A DNA stretch of 64,000 bases from Liolophura sinensis (GCF_032854445.1 NC_088304.1:17495704-17559703), one strand, 5' to 3'; counted from the first letter of the stretch, positions 48,201 to 63,200 are shown. The notes: a model not told the origin generated them from the sequence alone. Program-made: numbers and translations.

Positions 48201-51200
48201 GCTTGTAACTCCTGCTGAATTTCATTAAGCCACCCACTAAGACACCTGTGCATGTGATTTTAACTCTGGCTCATTTCATTACGCCACCTACTAGGACACC
48301 TGTGCATGTGCTTGTAACTCTTGCTCATTTCATTAAGCCACCCACTAGGACACCTGTGCATGTGTTTGTAACTCTTACTCATTTCATTAAGCCACCCACT
48401 AAGACACCTGTGCATGTGCTTGTAACTCCTGCTCAATTTCATTAAGCCACCCACTAAGACACCTGTGCATGTGCTTGTAACGCCTGCTAATTTCATTAAG
48501 CCACCCACTAAGACACCTTTGCATGTGTTTGTAACTCCTGCTCATTTCATTAAGCCACCCACTAAGGCACCTGTGCATGTGATTTTAACTCTTGCTCATT
48601 TCATTTATCCACCCACTAAGACACCTGTGCGTGTGTTTGTAACTCCTGCTCATTTCATTAAGCCACCCACTAAGACACCTGTGCATGTGATTGTAACTCT
48701 TGCTCATTTCATTAAGCCACCCACTAAGACACCAGTATGTGTGCTTGTAACTCCTGCTCATTTTATTACGCCACCCACTAAGACACCTGTGCGTGTGTTT
48801 GTAACTCTTGCTCATTTTATTAAGCCACCCACTCTGACACTTGTGCGTGTGTATGTAACTCTTGCTCATTTCATTAAGCCACCAACTCTGACACGTGTGT
48901 GTGCTTGTAACTCTTGCTGATTTCATTAAGCCACCCACTAAGACACCTTTGCATGTGCTTGTAACTCTTGCTCATTTCATTCCGCCACCCACTAAGACAC
49001 CTGTGCGTGTGCTTGTAACTCCTGCTCATTTCATTAAGCCACCCACTAAGACACCTGTGCATGCAATTGTAACTCCTGCTCATTTCATTAAGCCACCCAC
49101 TAGGACACCTGTGCATGTGCTTGTATCTCCTGCTCATTTCATTAAGCCACCCACTAAGACACCTGTGCATGTGCTTGTAACTCCTGCTGAATTTCATTAA
49201 GCCACCCACTAAGACACCTGTGCATGTGCTTGTAACTCTTGCTCATTTCATTCCGCCACCCATTAAGACACCTGTGCATGTGCTTGTAACTCCTGCTCAA
49301 TTTCATTAAGCCACCCACTCTGACACCTGTGCTTGTGCCTGTAACTCTTGCTCATTTCATTAAGCCACCCACTAAGACACCTGTGCATGTGCTTGTAACT
49401 CCTGCTCATTTCATTAAGCCACCCACTAAGACACATGTGTGTGTGCTTGTAACTCCTGCTCATTTCATTACCCCACCCACTAAGACACCTGTGCATGTGC
49501 TTGTAACTCTTGCTCATTTCATTAAGCCACCCACTAAGACACCTGTGCATGCAATTGTAACTCCTGCTCATTTCATTAAGCCACCCACTAGGACACCTGT
49601 GCATGTGCTTGTATCTCCTGCTCATTTCATTAAGCCACCCACTAAGACACCTGTGCATGTGCTTGTAACTCCTGCTGAATTTCATTAAGCCACCCACTAA
49701 GACACCTGTGCATGTGATTTTAACTCTTGCTCATTTCATTACGCCACCTACTGGGACACCTGTGCATGTGCCTCTTGCTCATTTCATTAAGCCACCCACT
49801 AGGACACCTGTGCATGTGTTTGTAACTCTTGCTCATTTCATTAAGCCACCCACTAAGACACCTGTGCATGTGCTTGTAACTCCTGCTCAATTTCATTAAG
49901 CCACCCACTAAGACACCTGTGCATGTGCTTGTAACGCCTGCTAATTTCATTAAGCCACCCACTAAGACACCTTTGCGTGTGTTTGTAACTCCTGCTCATT
50001 TCATTAAGCCACCCACTAAGGCACCTGTGCATGTGATTTTAACTCTTGCTCATTTCATTAATCCACCCACTAAGACACCTGTGCGTGTGTTTGTAACTCC
50101 TGCTCATTTCATTAAGCCACCCACTAAGACACCTGTGCATGTGATTGTAACTCTTGCTGATTTCATTAAGCCACCCACTAAGACACCTTTGCATGTGCTT
50201 GTAACTCTTGCTCATTTCATTCCGCCACCCACTAAGACACCTGTGCGTGTGCTTGTAACTCCTGCTCATTTCATTAAGCCACCCACTAAGACACCTGTGC
50301 ATGTGATTGTAACTCTTGCTCATTTCATTAAGCCACCCACTAAGACACCAGTATGTGTGCTTGTAACTCCTGCTCATTTTATTACGCCACCCACTAAGAC
50401 ACCTGTGCGTGTGTTTGTAACTCTTGCTCATTTTATTAAGCCACCCACTCTGACACTTGTGCGTGTGTTTGTAACTCTTGCTCATTTCATTAAGCCACCA
50501 ACTCTGACACGTGTGTGTGCTTGTAACTCTTGCTGATTTCATTAAGCCACCCACTAAGACACCTTTGCATGTGCTTGTAACTCTTGCTCATTTCATTCCG
50601 CCACCCACTAAGACACCTGTGCGTGTGCTTGTAACTCCTGCTCATTTCATTAAGCCACCCACTAAGACACCTGTGCATGCAATTGTAACTCCTGCTCATT
50701 TCATTAAGCCACCCACTAAGACACTTGTGCATGTGCTTGTAACTCCTGCTCATTGCATTAAGCCACCCATTAAGACACCTGTGCATGTGCTTGTAACTCT
50801 TGCTCATTTCATTCCGCCACCCATTAAGACACCTGTGCATGTGCTTGTAACTCCTGCTCAATTTCATTAAGCCACCCACTCTGACACCTGTGCTTGTGCC
50901 TGTAACTCTTGCTCATTTCATTAAGCCACCCACTAAGACACCTGTGCATGTGCTTGTAACTCCTGCTCATTTCATTAAGCCACCCACTAAGACACATGTG
51001 TGTGTGCTTGTAACTCCTGCTCATTTCATTACCCCACCCACTAAGACACCTGTGCATGTGCTTGTAACTCTTGCTCATTTCATTAAGCCACCCACTAAGA
51101 CACCTGTGCATGCAATTGTAACTCCTGCTCATTTCATTAAGCCACCCACTCTGACACCTGTGCATGTGCTTGTATCTCCTGCTCATTTCATTAAGCCACC

Positions 51201-54200
51201 CACTAAGACACCTGTGCATGTGCTTGTAACTCCTGCTGAATTTCATTAAGCCACCCACTAAGACACCTGTGCATGTGATTTTAACTCTTGCTCATTTCAT
51301 TACGCCACCTACTGGGACACCTGTGCATGTGCCTCTTGCTCATTTCATTAAGCCACCCACTAGGACACCTGTGCATGTGTTTGTAACTCTTGCTCATTTC
51401 ATTAAGCCACCCACTAAGACACCTGTGCATGTGCTTGTAACTCCTGCTCAATTTCATTAAGCCACCCACTAAGACACCTGTGCATGTGCTTGTAACGCCT
51501 GCTAATTTCATTAAGCCACCCACTAAGACACCTTTGCGTGTGTTTGTAACTCCTGCTCATTTCATTAAGCCACCCACTAAGGCACCTGTGCATGTGATTT
51601 TAACTCTTGCTCATTTCATTAATCCACCCACTAAGACACCTGTGCGTGTGTTTGTAACTCCTGCTCATTTCATTAAGCCACCCACTAAGACACCTGTGCA
51701 TGTGATTGTAACTCTTGCTGATTTCATTAAGCCACCCACTAAGACACCTTTGCATGTGCTTGTAACTCTTGCTCATTTCATTCCGCCACCCACTAAGACA
51801 CCTGTGCGTGTGCTTGTAACTCCTGCTCATTTCATTAAGCCACCCACTAAGACACCTGTGCATGCAATTGTAACTCCTGCTCATTTCATTAAGCCACCCA
51901 CTAAGACACTTGTGCATGTGCTTGTAATTCCTGCTCATTGCATTAAGCCGCCCATTAAGACACCTGTGCATGTGCTTGTAACTCTTGCTCATTTTATTCC
52001 GCCACCCACTAAGACACCTTTGAATGTGCTTGTAACTCTTGCTCATTTCATTAAGCCACCCACTCTGACACCTGTGTGTGTGCTTGTAACTCTTGCTCAT
52101 TTCATTACGCCACCCACTAAGACACATGTGCATGTGTTTGGAACTCTTGCTCAATTTCATTAAGCCACCCACTAAGACACCTGTGTGTGTGCTTGTAACT
52201 CCTGCTCATTTCATTACGCCAACCACTAAGACACCTGTGAGTGTGTTTGTAACTCCTGCTCATTTCATTAAGCCACCCACTAAGACACCTGTGTGTGTGC
52301 TTGTAACTCCTGCTCATTTCATTACCCCACCCACTAAGACACCTGTGCATGTGCTTGTAACTTGCTCATTTCATTAAGCCACCCACTAAGACACCTGTGC
52401 ATGTGCTTGTAACTCCTGCTCATTTCATTAAGCCACCCACTAGGACACCTGTGCATGTGCTTGTAACTCCTGCTCATTTCATTAAGCCACCCACTAAGAC
52501 ACCTGTGCATGTGCTTGTAACTCCTGCTGAATTTCATTAAGCCACCCACTAAGACACCTGTGCATGTGATTTTAACTCTTGCTCATTTCATTACGCCACC
52601 TACTAGGACACCTGTGCATGTGCTTGTAACTCTTGCTCATTTCATTAAGCCACCCACTAGGACACCTGTGCATGTGTTTGTAACTCTTACTCATTTCATT
52701 AAGCCACCCACTAAGACACCTGTGCATGTGCTTGTAACTCCTGCTCAATTTCATTAAGCCACCCACTAAGACACCTGTGCATGTGCTTGTAACGCCTGCT
52801 AATTTCATTAAGCCACCCACTAAGACACCTTTGCATGTGTTTGTAACTCCTGCTCATTTCATTAAGCCACCCACTAAGGCACCTGTGCATGTGATTTTAA
52901 CTCTTGCTCATTTCATTTATCCACCCACTAAGACACCTGTGCGTGTGTTTGTAACTCCTGCTCATTTCATTAAGCCACCCACTAAGACACCTGTGCATGT
53001 GATTGTAACTCTTGCTCATTTCATTAAGCCACCCACTAAGACACCAGTATGTGTGCTTGTAACTCCTGCTCATTTTATTACGCCACCCACTAAGACACCT
53101 GTGCGTGTGTTTGTAACTCTTGCTCATTTTATTAAGCCACCCACTCTGACACTTGTGCGTGTGTTTGTAACTCTTGCTCATTTCATTAAGCCACCAACTC
53201 TGACACGTGTGTGTGCTTGTAACTCTTGCTGATTTCATTAAGCCACCCACTAAGACACCTTTGCATGTGCTTGTAACTCTTGTTCATTTCATTCCGCCAC
53301 CCACTAAGACACCTGTGCATGTGCTTGTAACTCCTGCTCATTTCATTAAGCCACCCACTAAGACACCTGTGCATGCAATTGTAACTCCTGCTCATTTCAT
53401 TAAGCCACCCACTAAGACACTTGTGCATGTGCTTGTAACTCCTGCTCATTGCATTAAGCCACCCATTAAGACACCTGTGCATGTGCTTGTAACTCTTGCT
53501 CATTTCATTCCGCCACCCATTAAGACACCTGTGCATGTGCTTGTAACTCCTGCTCAATTTCATTAAGCCACCCACTCTGACACCTGTGCTTGTGCCTGTA
53601 ACTCCTGCTCATTTCATTAAGCCACACACATTTTTTCTTACTTGCTAATGTTTTGGTTTTACTTGCAGGGCATCGATTGCCGAAGTTTTAGAACTTTAAA
53701 AACATGATTACCGATACAATTTAACAGAAAAATGAAAACATTGTCCCATGTACCTCTGTTCTGAATTCAACATAGCCAAATCCTTTTGACTTCCCTTTGA
53801 AGTTTTTGGGCAATCGCACTTCTGTTATTTCACCACACTGAAAAGAGAACATAATTCAAACCAAGATTCTCATACATAATCAAACATGTTTATGCAATGG
53901 CCTTCCAAAGAAGCTATGCACTCACATAAATATCTACATGTTTATGCAATGGCCTTCCAAAGAAGCTATGCACTCACATAAATATCTACATGGTTGTATA
54001 TCTGTAATAACAGACGAAAATCATACGTTTCCAACCATTCCAACTCTCAAAGTTCAAAAGTACTCACCTAAAGCAAACCTTCACATTTTCAAAATTCAAA
54101 AGCTAAAATCTCCACTTTTACCCTCTCCACGACAGACCATTCAAATCTATTGGCCCAAAGATGCCCAAAGACACATGGTTGTTACGACTGACTATTGACC

Positions 54201-57200
54201 TAATTTGTGTTAGCCAATGAACACATGACAAAAATACCTTGGGAAACAAGTACAAATTTTCATTGGTCAAAGTGGAAGTGTGTCTTCTCTAATATTCACA
54301 CAGCTTACACAGATGTATGTTGTCCTTTTAGACCACTTACCCCGCATCTTCACCTGATTCCAATGACTACGCCCAATTATCATTTTGATACACTATCCAT
54401 ATCAACTTATCAGACAAACTCCTCGCCACAATGTAAATCTTTGCTCTGTCAAAAACGCCAAACTCAACGCCAAAATGCCCATCTCTAAATCCTCACTTCC
54501 TCGTCATGATCAGTTACATGTACATTAGTTCTTCACCTTTGCACTTTATTTCTGAAATACGCACTGCATAAACTTACCTGGCTGAAAATCTCTCTTAGTC
54601 TCTCCTCATCTATGGAGTACAGCAGGTTGCTGATAAACACAGTGCGATGTTCCTTTGATGCATCATGTGGCACAGCTTGTGTGGCTATTGCTTCACCGGC
54701 ACCTGGAATACACATAAATACATTTACACAGGCAGCTTGTCTGGCTATTGCTTCACTGGGACCTGGAATACACATAAATACACTTACACAGACAGCTTCT
54801 GTTGCTACTGCTTCACCGGGACCTGGAATACACATAAATACACTTACACGGACACCTTGTGTGGTTATTGCTTCACCGGGACCTGGAATACACATAAATA
54901 CACTTACACGGACAGCTTGTCTGGCTATTGCTACCCCGGGACCTGGAATACACATAAATACACTTACACAGACACCTTGTGTTGCTATTGCCACATAAAT
55001 ACACTTACAGACAGCTTGTGTTGCTACTGCTTCACTGGGACCTGGAATACACATAAATACACTTACACGAACACCTTGTGTTGCTACTGCTTAACCGGGA
55101 CCTGGAATACACATAAATACACTTACACGGACACCTTGTGTTGCTACTGCTTCACCGGGACCTAGAATACACATAAATACACTTACACGGACAGCTTGTG
55201 TGGCTATTGCTTCACCGGGACCTGGAATACACATAAATACACTTACACAGACAGCTTGTCTGGCTATTGCTTCACTGGGACCTCGAATACACATAAATAC
55301 ACTTACACGGACACCTTGTGTTGCTACTGCTTCACCGGGACCTGGAATATACATAAATACACTTACACGGACAGCTTGTCTGGCTACTGCTTCACCGGGA
55401 CCTGGAATACACATAAATACATTTACACAGACAGCTTGTCTGGCTACTGCTTCACTGGGATCTGGAATACACATAAATACACTTACACAGACAACTTGTG
55501 AGGCTATTGCTTCAATTGGACCTGGAATACACATAAATACACTTACACGGATATGTAGGCCATTGTTACATTATATTTGTCACGTACGCTGGTACAGTTG
55601 GGAGACAGCAAGCCAAGTCCTCAAAAAGTTGTTTGGGTGTTACAGGAGTGTGGAAGAAGTACCCACATAATACAAGAAGTATCCACATAATACCAGAAGT
55701 ATCCACATAATACAAGAAGTATCCACATAATACTAGAAGCCACACAGGATCTCTCAAGTAGGGGTGAACATGTGGCTCAAGTACATGAATGTCACTGGTA
55801 ACCATATTTACTTACTTCATAATACTCTTGAGTACAGTGCAAAAAAACACCAATCAAATAAATAAAAATGTATTTGATTAGCATTTTACGCTTAAAAATT
55901 GTTCACTTTCATGACAGCAGCGCAGCCAGGTTTATGGGTGGAGGAATTGAGAACCTTATATCACTGTATAAAGTCTGGCTGGTACATGTGATGAATGGCC
56001 TGGTAACCATGTTACGTTCAATGGCAGGTGGCACCAGCCCTCTACAAAGTGCAGCGAGTCATGTACCTCATGGAACAGTTGTGCCCCCTGTACCAATGGT
56101 TTCATTGATACAAGTGCCACAACCCTTGTGTCCCATTGATCAGTTGTATGCAATACACGACTAGTGTAACACCAAAAAACGAAAGACTTTCATTTAAAAC
56201 TTTCATTTAATATTTCTGCATCTCTGCCAAATAGTTCTCCTGATGATGGCTAAATAAAGTGCTGAAATATTGGGTCAAAATGAGTCTTTCGTTTTTTTCG
56301 GAGTTACACTACTCGTGTATACAAGTGCAAGTCAAGGTTTTGTTATTCGAGTATGCAGAGGTCAACTGATGTTCCAATAATATACTCATACTCATGGTAC
56401 TCATGATATCAGTGGTCAATGATGTTCCAATAATATACTCATGGTACTCATGATATCAGAGGTCACTGATGTTCAAATAATATACTCATACTCATGGTAC
56501 TCATAATATCAGTGGCCTCTGATGTTCCAATAACATACTCATGGTACTCATAATATCAGAGGTCACTGATGTCCCAATAACATACTCATACTAATGATAC
56601 TCATCACATCAGTGGCCTATCTCGTTATTCTTTACTCAGTTACTTACAAAGAGATACTGCTTCATTTTCCGTCATCGGTCAACTTAATTCCTCATGACAT
56701 GAATAAATTAAAATTGTGTCAACCAATGAACACGGCTATACATCAGCTGTTGTACAAGGAATGTTTACCCTGAATACGGCAGTTGTTTGTTTGTACGTTC
56801 CTGACTAAATTTCGAGCCACACTTTAATTCCGCTGGAATCCCACTGGTAGTAAGTTTATCCACTTGCTGAGTGGTAAGATGTTCTTATAATAGTCTTCTA
56901 ATATTTTGGATAAACTGGTTGATCGACTGTTCTTGTTGTTGTTGTCTTGACTTTGAGTCGCTCAACAACACAAAAGCACAGAGTCTTTCCAATGCCAGTA
57001 GACACATATACAAACCTATCTTTTTTTGAAATTCATGCCATTTGCCTAACCCAGCCATCAGAAAAACCTAAGTTTCCCTTAAATATTTCAATGTTGACAT
57101 TTCTTTATAAATATCCTTTCTTTATCCACATTACTCAATTGTCTGGCACTCACATGGAGTCAGTGAGCTTTTAATCAGATCACATGATGTAAACCATCCA

Positions 57201-60200
57201 ATAATACTTTGTGTATGGATTTTCCCTGTCTCCCAGGCATTCCTGCCATTTGATTGGCTCTCTGATAACTGGGTCACGAAGCTCTTTCTACAGGAAGGGA
57301 TATATACTTATTAGTGGGTGATGGACTAAAGAATGACCTGATAGGACACTGATATTATGAGTGTATTCAAGAAGTTACAAGAATTTCTTCCCTTTGCATA
57401 GGGAATAGAGTAACATTCAATAGAGATAGAGCACTGGTTTTGGTATGCAAGATTATCAGCAGTTGTCCCAACTCAAAGAGACCACGTTCAAGGACATTCA
57501 CTTTCATGTTTATGGTTGATAAAGAACGTACGTAAAATTGTACACTTGAACGCACCTTATGAACCGTTGTTATTTAGGCTTGGTATGTGGCTTGTCTAAC
57601 TTCAGGGCTTCACAAAAAAAACACTGAAGTGTTTTCTGCACACAACACCCACAAGACAAGTTTTCAAAATGTACGGGTTACAAGTGTATTAAGAAACATT
57701 ATGTATTATGTACATGTAATTACTGAGACTTACAGGTCTGTGGTATCACATCTGTTCAAGTTATGAATTGAACCATTGTGGTTTGTTGCAGACAAATACT
57801 TTTGATTTTCATCTCACACGATAGCACATGTCTGTTTCTATTAAGAATAAGGCAATAACTCACAAAAATATCACTCAAATGGTTGAAAAGTTCAAGACTA
57901 GCGCAGTAGGCATGACGCATAAGCAACTGAAAGAGAAAAGTTCACCTTTAACTTTCTTTACAGGAGGTTCCCCATCTGGTGGTGCCATGGCTTCTGAGAC
58001 GGTGCTGGAAGACATTTTGGATCCGGAACCTGCTGTATCTCCAGAGCCATCCAACTGTTAATACAAAACCCCAGCGTGGGAGAACAAGGCAGACATGCCT
58101 AGACAGTCATGATAACACAGTAAGACTGCACACCTACACAGTCATGATAACACAGTAAGACTACACACCTAGACAGTCATGGTAACACAGTAAGACTACA
58201 CACCTAGACAGTCATGGTAACACAGTAAGACTACAAGCCTGGACAGTCATAACAACACAGTAACATTTACATGCCTAGACAGTCATGATAACACAGCAAG
58301 ACTACACACCTAGACAGTCATGATGACACAGTAAGACTACACACCTAGACAGTCATGGTAACACAGTAAGACTACAAGCCTGGACAGTCATAACAGTAAC
58401 ATTTACATGCCTAGACAGTCATGATAACACAGTAAGACTACAAGCCTAAACAGTTATGATGACACAGTAAGTCTGCATATATATGCATAGACAGTCATGA
58501 TCACACAGGAGTACATGTATATGCTTAGACAGTCTGGATCACACAGTAAGGCTACATGTAGATGCTTAGACAGTCATGATCATACAGTAAGACTACATGT
58601 ATATGCCTAGACAGTCATGATCACACAGTAAGACTACATGTATACGTCTAGACTGTCATGATCACACAGTAAGACTACATGTATATGCCTAGACACTCAT
58701 GATCACACAGTAAGTCTACATGTATATGCCTAGACAGTCTGGATCACACAGTGAGACTACATGTATATGCCTAGACAGTCATGATCACACAGTAAGACTA
58801 CATGTATATACCCAGACAGTCATGATCATACAGTAAGACTACATGTATATGCCTAGACAGTCTGGATCACACAATAAGACAATGGCCTAGACCATTATGA
58901 CAGCAGATTAAGACAACCTCTGCAGATAGCTGACCTTCAGGGCCACTCGAGGTCTGAGCCAACGTCATTCACACAGTTATTTCAGTCAGACAACCTGTAT
59001 ATTTATTTCCCCCGGGCTCTGCCCGGTTTCCACCCACCATAATGCTGGCCGCCGTCGTATAAGTGAAATATTCTTGAGTACGGCGTAAAACACCAATCAA
59101 AAAAAAAAAAAAAAAAAAAAAAATGTATATTTATTTACTTACTGGAGGGTTGTTCAACACAACATCCAAGAATTTTATGCAAAGGCATTTTCTTTGTTGG
59201 AGAAAAGAGCAGTGCCTGGTGAAAACCACATGACCTTGGGAAAGTTATTGACAAAATTTCTCACTATGATATATGAATGAATTATTCGCCTTGGCCATAT
59301 GACGACATGCGAATGCAGTTAAAATTATCAACAGTTAATGGATCGGTGTACTGTAAACAGACATTATCAGGCATTTTCTTTATCCCTTCAGAATTCACTT
59401 CTAAACTCACCTTACGTTTGTAGGGTTTTAGCTCGGGAATCTCTGATTGCTCAGAGGGCATACCCTTCTGGCTTTGCCTGGTAGGTTTTACTTTCATTTT
59501 CTGCCCTCCAGTCTCCTCTCTTGTAGATTTATGAGAAAGCTTTTGGTTTTGCTTTGCCTTGATGTCTTTTTTTCCTGGTTTCACAGATTTCTTAGAGTCT
59601 TCCATCAACGCTTCTTTTTCAGCTGCCTGAAATTATCAACAGTACACTTAATAATATTCTCCTTAATGCGCAGTCTAGCATGAGGCATGGTATGGAGGAC
59701 CCAGCACTAAAACATGAAGTAACACAAACACAAACTGCTTCATGACTTCTGGAAAACTAAACACTATGCGACAGTGTGGAAATCTGAAAAACTGAACTTC
59801 AAAAGGGCAGCTACATGCAATAGATTTATTTACTAATTTATTTGCTTGTCGTTCAACACCATCAACAATTTACACTTACATGATGACCTTCAGTTTATTT
59901 ATTTATTTATTCACTTAGTTGCTGTTTTATGCCATACTCAAGAGTATTTCACTTATACAATGGCAACCAGCACTATGCCGGCAGAGTCCAGGGGAAGTTC
60001 ACGACCATCCACAGGTTGCTGGTAGACGTTCCAACAATATATTAGACGGTAGAGAAAGCCAGCATGATCTAGACTTGAACTCGCAGCAACCACGTTGGTG
60101 AGAGGCCTCTGGATCCGTTCAGTTTGAATGAATGATAAATCACTAAATCATAAACCTTTGGCCAGTTACTGATATTAGATGATGATGCAAGCTTTAGCAC

Positions 60201-63200
60201 ATGTGACAGAATCTCAGTACAAGACGTATGGACAGAGGAAAAATGACGAAAATACCTTTGAGGTAAGAACATTTACGCCTTAGGAGAAACAGCAAAAAAC
60301 AAAAAAAAACTTTGATTTGGCAGCAAGGTTACCAAAGAGCTTGCCTGTAGGAGACATGTGAATGTAAACCTTCAGCTGAATGCATGAAGAACTGAATCTG
60401 TCAATTTGGTAATTTGTTGTAATTGATATGCTCACAGAGGGTCAACGATGAAACATCCCTGTTGTATCACTGAGCTTTATATGCATGCAAAACTTCAGCT
60501 CAATGCATGCAACACTTTGAGATACCACCCCTAACATTTAATTAAACACAGATTCCAAAACACAATAAAATAAGCAGTGAATTTTGCAATTTATGGTAAT
60601 TAATACAGCGTATTCCAAAACACAATAAAATAAGCAGTGAATTTTGCAATTTATGGTAATTGATACAGCGTATCAAAGGTGGAACGCCCCTCTCATATTA
60701 TTGTGCTTTTATGTGTATGTAAAACCTCAGCTCAATACATGCAGTATTTCTGGAGATACCACCTCAAACATTTTCTGCAACATTATTTTCCCTGTTACCT
60801 GACGCCAACACATGGGGTATGACATAAGCTATTAAGCCTGTATTTTGTACAGGTCAGCTAAAAAATGATGTGAGGCAAAGACGCACTGACCACGGCTCGT
60901 CTTTCAGAGACTCTCTCCATCTGAGCTTCACATTTTATGACTGCTTGATCGTATGTCTCAAACGTCCCTGAAACAAATCAAATGAAAACAAACGATTGTT
61001 AACAGGTACAGTTGTAATGGTTGAAGGATTTCACTACGTGGGTCACACAAGGATTTGAACTCGGGTCTCTGCAGCTGAAGTCCAGCGCTCTACGAACTGA
61101 GCTGAAGGGAAATTCCCATTATCTACTGCTAGTATAAGCACTGGAAAGCTGCTCCCGTTACACTGTGACATCCATAAGTGCATTCAAACTGTATGCCTTA
61201 AGAGAAACAGCCTATATCTCAAGCCTCTTCAAACAACTTGTAGAACCAAATCAATTTTTTTTTTTCATAAAAAGAAAGATCGTCTCCATACTTTTAATTA
61301 CTATCTGTAATTTTCAATTGGTGACGATTATCGTTAGCATCACCACTAGATGCGCATGAACGATCACGGACACAAATTTCACATTAACATGCAAATGTGC
61401 ACTGTGGGTGACTAATCTGTAAACGATGCATATAATCAATATCAAACTTTAGATGAATTTTTCTGTCTTACCTTCTTCCCTCTCAAAATTTAGGAAAGCC
61501 TCGACAATACTTTCTGGCCAATCACTGGCTGAGTTCAGGGCTCGCTGTAACAACTTCCGACAATGCTTTGTGTCTCCAAAGAGCCTGCATATAATTCATA
61601 AAGCAATCTGTAGTACAACTTTACATTATCACGAGTACTGATTAACTTTATATACATCAAGTTGGCAAAGAATACCTATCAAAAACAGATTGAAAGTTTT
61701 ATTTCATCATTTCATTATAAATTTTACACAATATTTTATAAAAAAAGTAACAGGAGATTTGTTTGAGTTGTTTAAACCAAGTTGCTTATTCAAACGAAAA
61801 ATGTAGTCTTGGAAAAAAAATTGAAAGCAAAGAGTCCCTTACATGCTTTTTTTCTTTTTGTATTCTTACTTGAAATTTCCAAATGTCTTGAGGGTTTCAC
61901 TTTTCAATCGAAGTTTTCCCATTTCAATCCATTTGGTACTTACCTTTCTAGCTTTAGGTATTCAAGCCACATCACTGCCTCATTACCGTGTCCTTCCGCC
62001 ATTACAGATCCCCACAGTTCTCGTGCCTTCTCCATATTTTTACAAAACCTTGCCTGAAGATTTGAGGATGAGTCTAATACAGTCTGATATCATACATCTA
62101 TCTCTCATGGAAAAACACATCAACAAAGTAACATCTACATCTACATGTAATAACACTGTCAAGGTTCACATGTCAGCCTTATCCGTGGCAAGCACCTGTA
62201 GGACTGTGTACATGAAGATAATCGCTCACTCTTCCAATATCTGATGGGTTGTTTTTGTCATCTTTGCTTGCATGTCTCTGGCATGCCATACACAAAATCA
62301 CATTTTTATTACAAAATTTATCATGTCATACATTTAGGAAGACAATGCTTGAAGACTATCCTACTGTGATTACACCGAAATCATTTGAATTTTGCCCCGA
62401 TATCACCCAATGTGACAACCTTGGCTTTTCGTGCTTTTGCTCAAAGTTATCTGTCAAGCTAATAGATATACCAGCTACTTGTACTCCTACTAACAGCCTA
62501 AAATGCACCCAGGGTATGTATATAGATGAAATCACTGAATGGCTTGGTGTCAGTATACTACAGCTGGGTGGAGTGTCCTGTCTGGTGTCAGTATACTACA
62601 GTTGGGTGGAGTGTCCTGTCTGGTGTCAGTATACTACAGCTGGGTGGGGTGTCCTGTCTGGTGTCAGTATACTACAGCTGGTGGGGTGTCATGCCAGTGT
62701 CAGCATACGCTGACTGGATGGGGTGTCATATCTGGTGTCACTATACTCTGACTGGGTGGAGTACCATGTCTGGAACCAGCGTACTGTGACAGGGTGGGGT
62801 GTCGCATGTTGTGATTGGTCGGGGTGTCACATCTGGGGTCAGTATTCTGTGACTGGTTGAGGAGTCATGTCTGACCTCATTGCACTGTGATTGGTTAGGG
62901 TGTCGCGTCTAGTGAAATGATGAGGTAAGGTTTCATCTCCAGTGTGACACTACTGTGATCCGACTGGGTGACATTTTTGGTGTCAGTATTCTTTGACTGG
63001 GTAGAGTGTTATGTCTCGTGTCCGTACACTGAGACCAGCTGACAGGAGACATCACGCCAGGTGATGTGATTGGGTGGGATGTCATACCGTAACAGTGTGC
63101 CTTTGGTCTGGTGTCTTTCACTTTGACTGAGAGAGACACCATGTCTGGCATTTTACACTGTGACTGGAGCGACACCATGTCTGGTGTTTTACACTGTGAC

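Noticed and set aside
47295-53575. Dozens of 100-230 codon frames on both strands
   Set aside because: All are readings of the 54-bp tandem unit. None extends into unique coding sequence except by chance.
55868-56164. 98-codon plus-strand frame in a SART3 intron
   Set aside because: It overlaps an eroded SINE tail, resembles no family and has no supporting splice sites.
61040-61110. Functional tRNA with UCA anticodon (selenocysteine-like)
   Set aside because: The acceptor stem does not pair, the anticodon stem has a mismatch and the size is wrong for tRNA-Sec. It is better read as a SINE head or tRNA pseudogene.
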